Part shown: one piece after another, positions 27,254 to 35,640 of the stretch | How positions within the stretch are numbered: the stretch's first letter is position 1 | Layout: each line of letters begins with the position of its first letter | Source: an uncultured Maribacter sp. | GTDB lineage: Bacteria > Bacteroidota > Bacteroidia > Flavobacteriales > Flavobacteriaceae | Length of the DNA stretch: 64,000 nucleotides | Direction: 5' to 3' | Assembly: GCA_947504045.1 (NCBI GenBank) | Contig: CANNFY010000002.1 | Span: forward strand, 248,001 to 312,000 | Notes under the pieces: generated by a model | The model's database searches: none | The model's input: only the letters and a program-made list of their open reading frames with translations | Told to the model about the DNA's origin: nothing | Program-made: the position numbers and the translations under genes

Positions 27254-28789
27254 TTATAAATCTGGAGATTTTCTATGTTTTGTACCTTGCTCATATGCAT
27301 ATGACAATTTAATTAAAGTTGGCTCTGCATACATTCTGCCTAAAAACTGTATACCTACAGGTAAATTATTACGAGTATATCCCATAGGAACTGTAAATGC
27401 TGGTTGTCCTGTATGTGGGCTAATTATCTGGTTATTATCCCCTTTATATTCCTCTGAAAACAAATTAATTTTTGCTGGTATATTGTTCCAAGAAGGATAC
27501 ACTATTGCATCTAGCTTAAGAGAATCCATCATATTTTCAATAGCATTTCTAAAGGCCACTCTTCTACTATCTGTATAGGCATTTAAACATGGTATATTTG
27601 AATTTCCCCATCTTCCAGTATTAGCAGCATTCCTCTTTAACCTTTCTTCTGCAAATTTAGATTTGCTTCCTATTCTAATTACATCATTAATTGTTTTTAT
27701 AGTATCATTTTTAACAAATTCATTTAAAAAACCTTCTAGGTCTTTAGAAAAAGTGGCACACCATTGATCCTTTTTTAATTCATTAAAATCAGGTATTTCA
27801 ATAGAGTCTATAACTGTTGCTCCCATTGCATTTAAATCAAAAAGAGCTTTATTAAATAATTCGTCAATTTCAGGGTCAATAGTACCGTTACCTAATGTTC
27901 TTAGTACTCCAATTTTTGCTTTTTCAAGACCATATTTAGTAAGATATTGTCTATAATTTCTTGGAATTTTTCCTTTAGATCTAATGGTTATAGAATCTTT
28001 AGGATCATAAGCTGCCATAATTTCTAATAATTTTGTTGCGTCTTCAACGGTTCTTCCCATAGGGCCAACAACATCATTTCTTAAATACAATGGTACAATA
28101 GCACTTCTACTTACAAGTCCAATTGTAGTTCTAAAACCAACAAGTGCACAATGTGAAGATGGCCCTCTTATAGAGTTTCCGGTATCTGTACCTAAACCAA
28201 TTATTGCAAAATTAGCTGCAACAGATGCTGCTGTACCACCACTAGAACCCGCTGGAACATATGCCGTATTATAAGGATTTTTTGTTGTTCCTGCAGTAGA
28301 ACTTTCTGTATGCATAGGACTAAATGCCCACTCTGCCATATTAGATTTTGCCAATAGTATAGCTCCTGCTTTTACAAGCTTTTCTATTATAAAAGCATCT
28401 TGTTCTGGAACAAAATTTTCTAAAGCTATTGCCCCTGCAGTAGTTGGCATACCTACAGTATTTATATTATCTTTTACTATAATTGGTACACCATGTAAAG
28501 GTCTTAAAATACCTGTTTCTAAATATTCTTTATCTAAAGCAGCTGCAATTTCTAAAGCTTTAGGGTTTATGGTTGTAATAGAATTTATATTATTATCTAA
28601 ATTGTGTATTCTATTTATATAGGCTTTAACTACAGAAACGCAAGTAAAATCTTTTTGTTTATACCCTTTATGAATATCTGTAATTGTATATTCTAAAAAA
28701 GGAAACTCTTTGTCTTCCCTTCTTTCTTTACATGCTGTAAAAAATAATACTATAAAAATTACATAATATATATGTTTTGATGCAGTCAT
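27254..28789 (-). CDS. Amidase-signature family hydrolase, lipoprotein
   Basis: Signal peptide with Cys20 (VLFFTAC). The Ser-cisSer-Lys triad elements are present: Lys in VPIIVKDNINT (about 107), cis-Ser in PAGSSGGTAASVAA (about 182) and the nucleophile Ser in GTDTGNSIRGPSSHCALVG (about 206). The C-terminal QPAFTVPMGYTRNNLPVGIQFLG is typical of AS enzymes such as fatty-acid or peptide amidases. The lipid anchor puts it in the periplasm, unlike the gatA subunit. It is transcribed alone. Confidence 0.92.
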   Translation of the reverse strand: MTASKHIYYVIFIVLFFTACKERREDKEFPFLEYTITDIHKGYKQKDFTCVSVVKAYINRIHNLDNNINSITTINPKALEIAAALDKEYLETGILRPLHGVPIIVKDNINTVGMPTTAGAIALENFVPEQDAFIIEKLVKAGAILLAKSNMAEWAFSPMHTESSTAGTTKNPYNTAYVPAGSSGGTAASVAANFAIIGLGTDTGNSIRGPSSHCALVGFRTTIGLVSRSAIVPLYLRNDVVGPMGRTVEDATKLLEIMAAYDPKDSITIRSKGKIPRNYRQYLTKYGLEKAKIGVLRTLGNGTIDPEIDELFNKALFDLNAMGATVIDSIEIPDFNELKKDQWCATFSKDLEGFLNEFVKNDTIKTINDVIRIGSKSKFAEERLKRNAANTGRWGNSNIPCLNAYTDSRRVAFRNAIENMMDSLKLDAIVYPSWNNIPAKINLFSEEYKGDNNQIISPHTGQPAFTVPMGYTRNNLPVGIQFLGRMYAEPTLIKLSYAYEQGTKHRKSPDL

Positions 28790-28885
28790 AAATTATAGAA
28801 TAAGTGCAGTTTAAATTATATAAATGTAAAGTACTAGCAACTATTTTTTTAAAGCAAAAAAAATAAATGTTTTTTTAACTTAAAT

Positions 28886-28923
28886 TTAATAGTATTAAAC
28901 ACTAAGTTAATAGTATTACTATT
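28886..28923. promoter_or_regulatory. Double palindrome upstream of tetR, likely auto-operator
   Basis: TTAATAGTATTAA (28886-28898) is a 6-1-6 palindrome. TTAATAGTATTA recurs at 28907-28918, exactly 21 bp away (two helical turns), and runs into AATAGTATTACTATT (28909-28923), another perfect palindrome. A TAnnTTTG-like box (TATTTTTG, 28923-28930) overlaps the end. Placement just ahead of the tetR start suits autorepression. Confidence 0.6.
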
Positions 28924-28948
28924 ATTTTTGCCAATTATTTCTTTTTAT

Positions 28949-29629
28949 ATGGAAAAATTACTTTTAAATATTAAAATAGAGATTCCTAAAGATATTTATC
29001 TTAAAGATCCTGAATCTTCATCATTAGGAAAAAAAATAATTGAAAAGAGTATTATACTAATAGAAGATATTGGTTTTGAATCTTTTACATTTAAAAAATT
29101 AGGCAAAATTATTGGCTCTAATGAGAGTTCTATTTATAGGTATTTTGAAAGCAAACATAAGCTTTTAGTTTACTTAACCTCTTGGTATTGGAGTTGGATA
29201 GAATACCAATTAGTTATAGAAACAAATAGTATAACTAATACTGAAGAAAAGTTAAAAAAAGCAATACAAATAGTTACAAGAACAACAAAACAAGATAGTA
29301 AGTTTAGTCATATTAACGAGGTACTACTAAATCAAATTGTAATTAACGAAAACTCTAAATCTTATTTAACAAAAGATGTTGATAACGAAAATAAAGAAGG
29401 CTATTTTATGTCTTACAAACACGTTGTACAACGTTTTTCTAATATAATACAAGATTATAATAGTTTATACTCGTATAGTTTAAGTTTGGCTAGTACAATA
29501 ATTGAAGGAGCTTTACACCAACACTTTATAAAAACACATTTTACGTCTATTACAAACTGTAATAAGCATATAACTCCAACAGATTTTTTTACAGATTTAG
29601 CATTAAAAACAATAGAAAAAAATGAATAA
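28949..29629 (+). CDS. TetR-family regulator
   Basis: ATG 28949 is preferred over an upstream TTG (28928), which lies within the promoter-like box. 226 residues: the N-terminal HTH (about 25-70) has KKIIEKSIILIEDIGFESFTFKKLGKIIGSNESSIYRYFESKHKLL, typical TetR. The C-terminal half is helical with no recognisable ligand motif. Its stop overlaps the ABC exporter start by 8 bp, so it heads the tetR-ABC-HlyD-TolC operon and probably represses it until the exported compound binds. Confidence 0.88.
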   Translation: MEKLLLNIKIEIPKDIYLKDPESSSLGKKIIEKSIILIEDIGFESFTFKKLGKIIGSNESSIYRYFESKHKLLVYLTSWYWSWIEYQLVIETNSITNTEEKLKKAIQIVTRTTKQDSKFSHINEVLLNQIVINENSKSYLTKDVDNENKEGYFMSYKHVVQRFSNIIQDYNSLYSYSLSLASTIIEGALHQHFIKTHFTSITNCNKHITPTDFFTDLALKTIEKNE

Positions 29630-31289
29630 TAGCGAAACTATCTTAACCCCTTGGCAACGTTTTGTAGGCTTAATAAAATTAGAGCGAAAAGATATTTTTC
29701 AGGTTGCATATTATGCAATTTTTGAAGGTATTGTAGCACTATCTTTACCTCTTGGTATACAGGCCATTATAAACCTTATTCAGGGAGCTCAAATATCTAC
29801 ATCATGGATTGTTTTAGTAGTTTTGGTAACTGCAGGTGTGGCATTTTCAGGAGTCTTAAAATTAATGCAAATGCGAATTATAGAAACTATACAGCAACGT
29901 ATTTTTACTAGAGCCTCTTTAGCATTAAGTTATCGTTTTCCTAAAATAAAAATGAGCGAGTTACGTAATTATTACCTTCCGGAACTTGCAAATCGTTTTT
30001 TTGATACCTTAACTATTCAAAAAGGATTGTCCAAAATTTTAATTGATGTTCCTTCTGCATTCCTACAAATTATATTTGCTTTAATTCTTTTATCATTTTA
30101 CCACCCGTTTTTTATAGTTTTTGGCTTATTACTTTTATTATTAATTTATGTAGTATTTAAATATACTGCAAAACGAGGTTTAGATACTAGTTTAAGTGAA
30201 TCTAAAATAAAATACCAAGTAGCGTATTGGCTGCAAGAAATATCGCGCTCTGTAATTAGTTTTAAGCTATCTGGTAAAACTAATTTAGCCATGTCTAAGA
30301 ATGATAATTTACTTACGCACTATTTAAAATCAAGAGAAAGTCATTTCAAAATTTTATTACTACAATTTATACAAATGATTGGTTTTAAGGTTCTTGTAAC
30401 TGCAGGACTTTTACTAATTGGAGGGTTTTTAGTTTTAGAACAACGTATGAATATTGGACAATTTGTTGCCGCAGAAATTATTATTCTTTTGATTATTAAT
30501 TCTGTTGAAAAATTAATTTTAGGATTAGAATCTTTTTATGATGTTTTAACCTCTATTGAAAAATTAGGTCAAATTATAGATAAACCTATGGAGGCTCAAA
30601 ATGGTGAAATTATAGACACTACAAAAGAACTAACAATAGAGTTCCAAGAAGTATCTTATGTTGTAAAAGAAAGAAACAAACCAATTTTAAATAATATTTC
30701 TTTTACTATTAACCCAAAAGATAGAATATTAGTTGAAGGAGAAAGTGGTTCCGGAAAATCTAGTTTATTTCAATTAATTGCTGGTGTAATATTACCAACA
30801 TCCGGATATATTTATATAAACAACCTATCTATAGAAAGTTTATATATTAATAAATATCGTGCCTTATTAGGATTATCACTTTCTGAAGAAACACCTTTTG
30901 AGGGTACTATAAGAGAAAATGTAACTTTTGGCGATAAAAGCATTACAGACGATGCTATATATAAAACTTTTGAAGATTTAGATTTAACTACTTTTTTAAA
31001 GCAACAACCAAAAGGTCTAAATACCATATTAAAGCCAGAAGGTAAACAAATTGCTTACACGACAGCTAAAAAAATAGTTTTAGCAAGAGCTATAGTAAAG
31101 CAACCAAAATTATTAATATTAGAAGACCCTCTAGATCAATTTCATAAAACGGAGGCTAAAAAGCTTATCGAATTTCTAACAAAAGAATCCCACTCTTGGA
31201 GTTTAATTGTTGTTAGTAATAATGAAACTTGGAAACAAAAATGTAACAAACATATTATCCTTAAAAACGGAAATATTATAAAAAATTAA
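29622..31289 (+). CDS. ABC exporter half-transporter with a degenerate ATPase domain
   Basis: Residues about 1-320 are a six-helix exporter membrane domain. The nucleotide-binding domain (about 340-555) has an intact Walker A, GESGSGKSS (373-381). The other motifs deviate: the Q-loop Gln is not seen (LGLSLSEETPFEG), the LSGGQ signature is replaced by IAYTTA (477-482), Walker B reads LLILEDP with Glu501-Asp502 in reversed order, and the switch His is Asn533 (VVSNNE). I believe similar LEDP-type domains occur in other Bacteroidota exporters paired with HlyD proteins. It has no peptidase domain. It works with the HlyD (6 bp downstream) and TolC proteins; substrate is unknown. Confidence 0.88.
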   Translation: MNNSETILTPWQRFVGLIKLERKDIFQVAYYAIFEGIVALSLPLGIQAIINLIQGAQISTSWIVLVVLVTAGVAFSGVLKLMQMRIIETIQQRIFTRASLALSYRFPKIKMSELRNYYLPELANRFFDTLTIQKGLSKILIDVPSAFLQIIFALILLSFYHPFFIVFGLLLLLLIYVVFKYTAKRGLDTSLSESKIKYQVAYWLQEISRSVISFKLSGKTNLAMSKNDNLLTHYLKSRESHFKILLLQFIQMIGFKVLVTAGLLLIGGFLVLEQRMNIGQFVAAEIIILLIINSVEKLILGLESFYDVLTSIEKLGQIIDKPMEAQNGEIIDTTKELTIEFQEVSYVVKERNKPILNNISFTINPKDRILVEGESGSGKSSLFQLIAGVILPTSGYIYINNLSIESLYINKYRALLGLSLSEETPFEGTIRENVTFGDKSITDDAIYKTFEDLDLTTFLKQQPKGLNTILKPEGKQIAYTTAKKIVLARAIVKQPKLLILEDPLDQFHKTEAKKLIEFLTKESHSWSLIVVSNNETWKQKCNKHIILKNGNIIKN

Positions 31290-31295
31290 TACCCT

Positions 31296-32645
31296 ATGTT
31301 AAACATATCACACAATAACGTTACAGAAAACATAGATTTAAAAAGCTTTAAATCTGGTAAAGATATTTTTACAAAAGAGTATTATAAGCGTTTTAAAACT
31401 TTCTTATTAGTTTTTGCAATACTATTCATCATAATTTTATTTTTACCATGGACACAAAATATTACAAGTAATGGTAATGTAACTACACTAAAGCCTAACC
31501 AACGTCCGCAAAGTTTACAATCGCAAATTCCTGGTCGTATTGAAGAGTGGTTTGTACAAGAAGGAGATTTAGTTAAAAAAGGAGATACCATACTACGTAT
31601 ATCTGAAGTTAAAAGTGAGTATTTTGATGAAAGACTTGCTGAGCGTACAGACAACCAGCTTAATGCAAAAACCTCTTCTGTAGAAGCGTATAAAGGAAAA
31701 GTTTTAGCTTTAAATAATCAAATATCATCTTTAAAACAAGAGCTAAATTTAAAATTAAAACAAGCAAAAAATAAAGTAATACAAACGGCTTTAAAAATTA
31801 AAACTGATAGTATAGATTTAGAAGCAGCTAAAATAAAAGCAAACATTGCCAATACACAATTTAATAGAACCGTATTACTACAAGAAGAAGGGTTAAAAGC
31901 GGTTAAAGATGTGGAAGAAAAAAGAGCTAAATTACAAGAGGCAAATGCCAAATTAATATCGCAAGAAAATAAATATTTAACTTCAAAAAATGAGGCAATA
32001 AATGCCCAACTTTCTATATCTACGCTTAATGCAACATATGGCGATAAACTAGCAAAAGCACAAAGTAATTTATATACCGCACAATCTAATGGTTACGATA
32101 CAGAGGTAGAAGTTTCTAAATTAGAAACTAATTTAGCTAACTACCAAAAACGTACTAGTTTATTATTTGTTACTGCTCCGCAAGATGGGTATATAAATAA
32201 AGCCATAAAATCTGGTGTTGGAGAAACCTTTAAAGAAGGAGATCAATTAGTAAGTATAATGCCTGCTAATTATGATTTAGCGGTAGAAATGTATGTGCGC
32301 CCAATAGACCTTCCTTTAATACATGTAAATGAAAAAGTAAGAGTACAATTTGATGGATGGCCTGCAATTGTTTTTAGTGGCTGGCCAAATGTTTCTTATG
32401 GTACATATGGCGCAAAAGTTATTGCTATTGAAAACTATAGCAGTACTAATGGAATGTTTCGTGTTTTACTAGTACCCGATGAAAGTGAAGCCGAGTGGCC
32501 AAAAGCTATACGTGTAGGTTCTGGTGCAAAAACAATTGCATTACTAGAAGACGTTTCTATTTGGTTTGAGTTATGGAGACAATTAAATAGCTTCCCTCCT
32601 AACTACTACCAACCTAATGCAGAAAAGTCGGATTATAAAAATTAA
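31296..32645 (+). CDS. HlyD-family membrane fusion protein of a type I-like exporter
   Basis: A cytoplasmic N-terminus, one transmembrane helix (about 31-51, FKTFLLVFAILFIIILFLPW), then a biotinyl-lipoyl-like half-motif (IPGRIEEWFVQEGDLVKKGDTIL). A long coiled coil (about 110-280) and the matching second half (VTAPQDGYINKAIKSGVGETFKEGDQLVSI) follow, then a beta-barrel domain. It bridges the ABC protein to TolC. Its end overlaps the likely TolC start region; the true ATG of the latter is 32656. Confidence 0.9.
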   Translation: MLNISHNNVTENIDLKSFKSGKDIFTKEYYKRFKTFLLVFAILFIIILFLPWTQNITSNGNVTTLKPNQRPQSLQSQIPGRIEEWFVQEGDLVKKGDTILRISEVKSEYFDERLAERTDNQLNAKTSSVEAYKGKVLALNNQISSLKQELNLKLKQAKNKVIQTALKIKTDSIDLEAAKIKANIANTQFNRTVLLQEEGLKAVKDVEEKRAKLQEANAKLISQENKYLTSKNEAINAQLSISTLNATYGDKLAKAQSNLYTAQSNGYDTEVEVSKLETNLANYQKRTSLLFVTAPQDGYINKAIKSGVGETFKEGDQLVSIMPANYDLAVEMYVRPIDLPLIHVNEKVRVQFDGWPAIVFSGWPNVSYGTYGAKVIAIENYSSTNGMFRVLLVPDESEAEWPKAIRVGSGAKTIALLEDVSIWFELWRQLNSFPPNYYQPNAEKSDYKN

Positions 32646-32655
32646 AAAAAGCATA

Positions 32656-34044
32656 ATGCAAAAAATACTTATTTTACTATTTATTTTAAACGCTTCTTTT
32701 CTTTTTTCTCAAGAAAACGACTCTATTTTGTCTTTAGAAGAATATTTAGGGTATGTAAAAAAATACCATCCTATTGTAAAACAAGCTAGACTTATAACTA
32801 CAAACAGCGAAGCCAAATTATTAAAATCTAGAGGAGCTTTTGACCCTAAAATACAAGTAGACTACGATAGAAAAAAATTTAAAGAAACAGAATATTATGA
32901 CATACTAAATACATCTTTTAAAATACCAACATGGTATGGTGTAGAGTTTAAGGCTAATTATGAAAATAATAGCGGTGTATTTTTAAATCCAGAATATAAC
33001 GTTCCGGAAGATGGTTTGTATAGTGCAGGAATATCTTTATCGCTTGCTAAAGGTTTGCTTACCAACAAAAGAATGGCAACATTAAAACAAGCAAAACTAT
33101 ATACAACACAGGCCCAAGCAAAACAAAAATTAGTGATTAATGATATTCTTTATGATGCTATTATTATATACTTTAATTGGTTAAAAAATTATAAAGCAAA
33201 ACTAGTTTATCAAGATTTTTTAGAAAATGCTAATACTAGATTACAAAATGTAAAAAGTAGTTTTAATGCAGGAGATAAACCCGCAGTAGATACTTTAGAA
33301 GCTAGTATAAACTACAAAACCAGAATGCTAGATCTAGAAAAATCTAATATTGGGTATATAAAAGCTACTTTAGAACTTTCTAATTATTTATGGTTAGAAA
33401 ATAACTTACCTATAGAGCTAAAAACAAACATAAAACCAGACATATACACCTTTGGTAGTATTGATAATGTTTTAAATAATTCTATATTAAATAGTAAAGA
33501 TGTTAACTTAGAAAATCATCCTAAAATAGTAGAATTAAAAGCTAAACAAGAAATCTTAAAGGTAGACAAAAGACTAAAAACCAATAATTTATTACCAAAA
33601 ATAGATTTAGAATATAATTTTTTAACACCAGATTACGACCAACTAAACTCGCTAAACACTGCCAACTATAAAAGCGGATTAAATATTAGTTTTCCTCTAT
33701 TTCTACGAAAAGAAAGAGGAGAATTAAAATTGGCGAAAATTAAATTACAAAACACAAAATTTGATATTTCTGCAACAGAAGTAAATCTAAAAAATAAAAT
33801 TGAAAGCAAACTAAGAGAAATAGAATCGTACGATATACAAAATACTATATTAGAAAATTTAGTGCTAGATTATAAAAAATTAGTGCAAACCGAAGAACGT
33901 AAATTTATTCTAGGAGAAGGCTCTATATTTTTAGTAAATTATAGAGAAGTAAAACTAATAGAAAGTCAATTAAAAGCAATAGATACAGAGTACCAATTAT
34001 TTAGCAGTAAAACCGGTTTAGTACAAGTACTTGGGGACTTATAA
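32656..34044 (+). CDS. TolC-family outer-membrane efflux protein
   Basis: I start at ATG 32656, which gives MQKILILLFILNASFLFSQ, a clean signal peptide; the earlier frame start at 32617 lies in the HlyD gene. 462 residues with two OEP repeats of long alternating helices (KQAKLYTTQAQAKQKL and KLAKIKLQNTKFDISATEV) and strands rich in aromatic residues. It completes a tripartite export system with the two upstream genes. No lipobox is seen. Confidence 0.9.
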   Translation: MQKILILLFILNASFLFSQENDSILSLEEYLGYVKKYHPIVKQARLITTNSEAKLLKSRGAFDPKIQVDYDRKKFKETEYYDILNTSFKIPTWYGVEFKANYENNSGVFLNPEYNVPEDGLYSAGISLSLAKGLLTNKRMATLKQAKLYTTQAQAKQKLVINDILYDAIIIYFNWLKNYKAKLVYQDFLENANTRLQNVKSSFNAGDKPAVDTLEASINYKTRMLDLEKSNIGYIKATLELSNYLWLENNLPIELKTNIKPDIYTFGSIDNVLNNSILNSKDVNLENHPKIVELKAKQEILKVDKRLKTNNLLPKIDLEYNFLTPDYDQLNSLNTANYKSGLNISFPLFLRKERGELKLAKIKLQNTKFDISATEVNLKNKIESKLREIESYDIQNTILENLVLDYKKLVQTEERKFILGEGSIFLVNYREVKLIESQLKAIDTEYQLFSSKTGLVQVLGDL

Positions 34045-34148
34045 TTAGATATACTACACCTAAATAAACCACTAAATTTTATTTTTTAAAAACTGTTTTA
34101 CAACAACTAATTATCCTTTCTTATCTTTAGGGTTTATAATAGATAGTA

Positions 34149-34670
34149 ATGAGCAAACAACCTTCGGTCTGTGATGAACAGGTGTATAATCAAATTTACA
34201 AAGCACATGCAGAAAGCTTAAGAAACTATCTATATTATAAATTTGGAGATATGAAACAAGCAGAAGATGTTGTTCATGATTCCTTTATTAAACTCTGGTC
34301 TAAATGCAGCTCTATTATTTATGAAACTGCTGCAAATTTTTTATATAAAATTTCTAGTAATTTAATGATAGATACGTTACGATCTAAAAAAGTTGCTCTA
34401 AAATTTGAAAAAGGACTTACCATAACCCCAGATAAAGAAGACCCCTATTTTCATTTACGATCTAAAGAGTTTAGGTTGCAAATAGAGAAAACTATTTCTG
34501 AATTACCCGAAAAACAAAGAGAAGCCTTTTTATTAAATAGAATAGATAAACTTACTTATAAAGAAATTGCGGTAAGGTTAGGTGTTAGTACTACTGCTGT
34601 AGAAAAACGTATAGCAAAAGCATTACTAAAATTAAAATCAATTACAGAATTAAAAAAATATACTATTTAA
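34149..34670 (+). CDS. FecI-type ECF sigma factor
   Basis: 173 residues. Region 2 (about 10-85) reads VYNQIYKAHAESLRNYLYYKF and QAEDVVHDSFIKLWSK. Region 4 (about 115-170) reads ISELPEKQREAFLLNRIDKLTYKEIAVRLGVSTTAVEKRIAKAL. It is followed by FecR and an STN-containing TonB receptor, the standard cell-surface signalling trio. It is the best candidate to recognise the GGGTTGGGTAA...ACGTA motif seen three times in the window. Confidence 0.93.
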   Translation: MSKQPSVCDEQVYNQIYKAHAESLRNYLYYKFGDMKQAEDVVHDSFIKLWSKCSSIIYETAANFLYKISSNLMIDTLRSKKVALKFEKGLTITPDKEDPYFHLRSKEFRLQIEKTISELPEKQREAFLLNRIDKLTYKEIAVRLGVSTTAVEKRIAKALLKLKSITELKKYTI

Positions 34671-34671
34671 T

Positions 34672-34699
34672 GGGTTGGGTAAATATTTTTTATAACGTA
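34672..34699 (+). promoter_or_regulatory. Predicted FecI-type sigma promoter, copy C
   Basis: GGGTTGGGTAA, 12 or 13 bases, then ACGTA; one base shorter than copies A (21614) and B (38176). It starts just after the fecI stop and ends 11 bp before the fecR GTG, so a transcript from it would have almost no leader. This could let the sigma factor drive fecR and the receptor gene. Confidence 0.55.
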
Positions 34700-34710
34700 A
34701 TATATGTACT

Positions 34711-35622
34711 GTGAGTAAAAAACTAGAACATAATAACCTTATAGCTAAATGGTTAGACAATAGTTTAACCCAAAGCGAAAAAGAAGCATTAGAATCTTCA
34801 GGAGAATTAGATGCTTTAAAAACTGTTATAGAAGATATAGATACCTGGAAAGTAAAACCATTTAATACCGAAGAAGGTTTAGCTAAACTTAAACAAGACA
34901 AGCAAAAAATTCTAATCCTAGAAAAAAACAAAAAGCGTAACTTTTTACGCATGGTTGCAAGCATAGCTTTATTAATATCTTTTGGAGCTTTATGGTTTTT
35001 TATGAATACTGGTAAAGTAACCGAAACAACTAAAATTGCAGAAAAAAAGTCTATAGAACTTCCTAATGGATCTTTAGTAGAATTAGATGCTGCTTCTGCA
35101 GTTACCTTTTATAAAAAAGATTGGGAGGATCAAAGAAATATATCTTTAACCGGACAAGCCTTTTTTAATGTTACAAAAGGGGCTCCTTTTGTAGTAAAAA
35201 CACCAACAGCAAAAGTTACGGTATTAGGAACTAAATTTAATATAAAAGCAGAAAAAGAAGACTTTTCTGTTTACTGTTACGAAGGTTCTATTTTAGTTTC
35301 TTATCAAGATAAAAAACAAACATTAAAGCAAGGACAAAGTGTTATATTAAAAAATAATACCTTATTAAAAAAAGAACATCAAATTACATCGCCAGATTGG
35401 ATGTTAGGTTATTCTAAATACGAAAGCACTTTACTTATAAATGTAATACAAGATTTAAAACGCTATTATAATTTAGACCTATCTCTTCCTAAAAAATATG
35501 AAAACCAAAAATTTACCGGAATTATACATCATAATAATAAAAAAGTTGCTTTAGAAGAACTTTTTACTACTATGGAGATAAATTATACAATTAAAGAAAG
35601 CGGAAATATAATTATCTATTAA
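34711..35622 (+). CDS. FecR-family anti-sigma/regulatory protein
   Basis: GTG start. The cytoplasmic N-terminal part (1-79) would bind the sigma factor, and one transmembrane helix follows (about 80-98). The periplasmic FecR domain includes IELPNGSLVELDAASAVTFYK, ISLTGQAFFNVTKGAPFVVKT and TVLGTKFNIKA. The C-terminal DUF4974-type domain has VIQDLKRYYNLDLSLP and KVALEELFTTMEINYTI. It relays the state of the TonB receptor encoded 18 bp downstream. Confidence 0.92.
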   Translation: MSKKLEHNNLIAKWLDNSLTQSEKEALESSGELDALKTVIEDIDTWKVKPFNTEEGLAKLKQDKQKILILEKNKKRNFLRMVASIALLISFGALWFFMNTGKVTETTKIAEKKSIELPNGSLVELDAASAVTFYKKDWEDQRNISLTGQAFFNVTKGAPFVVKTPTAKVTVLGTKFNIKAEKEDFSVYCYEGSILVSYQDKKQTLKQGQSVILKNNTLLKKEHQITSPDWMLGYSKYESTLLINVIQDLKRYYNLDLSLPKKYENQKFTGIIHHNNKKVALEELFTTMEINYTIKESGNIIIY

Positions 35623-35640
35623 TTACTATTTTAGCAGTAT

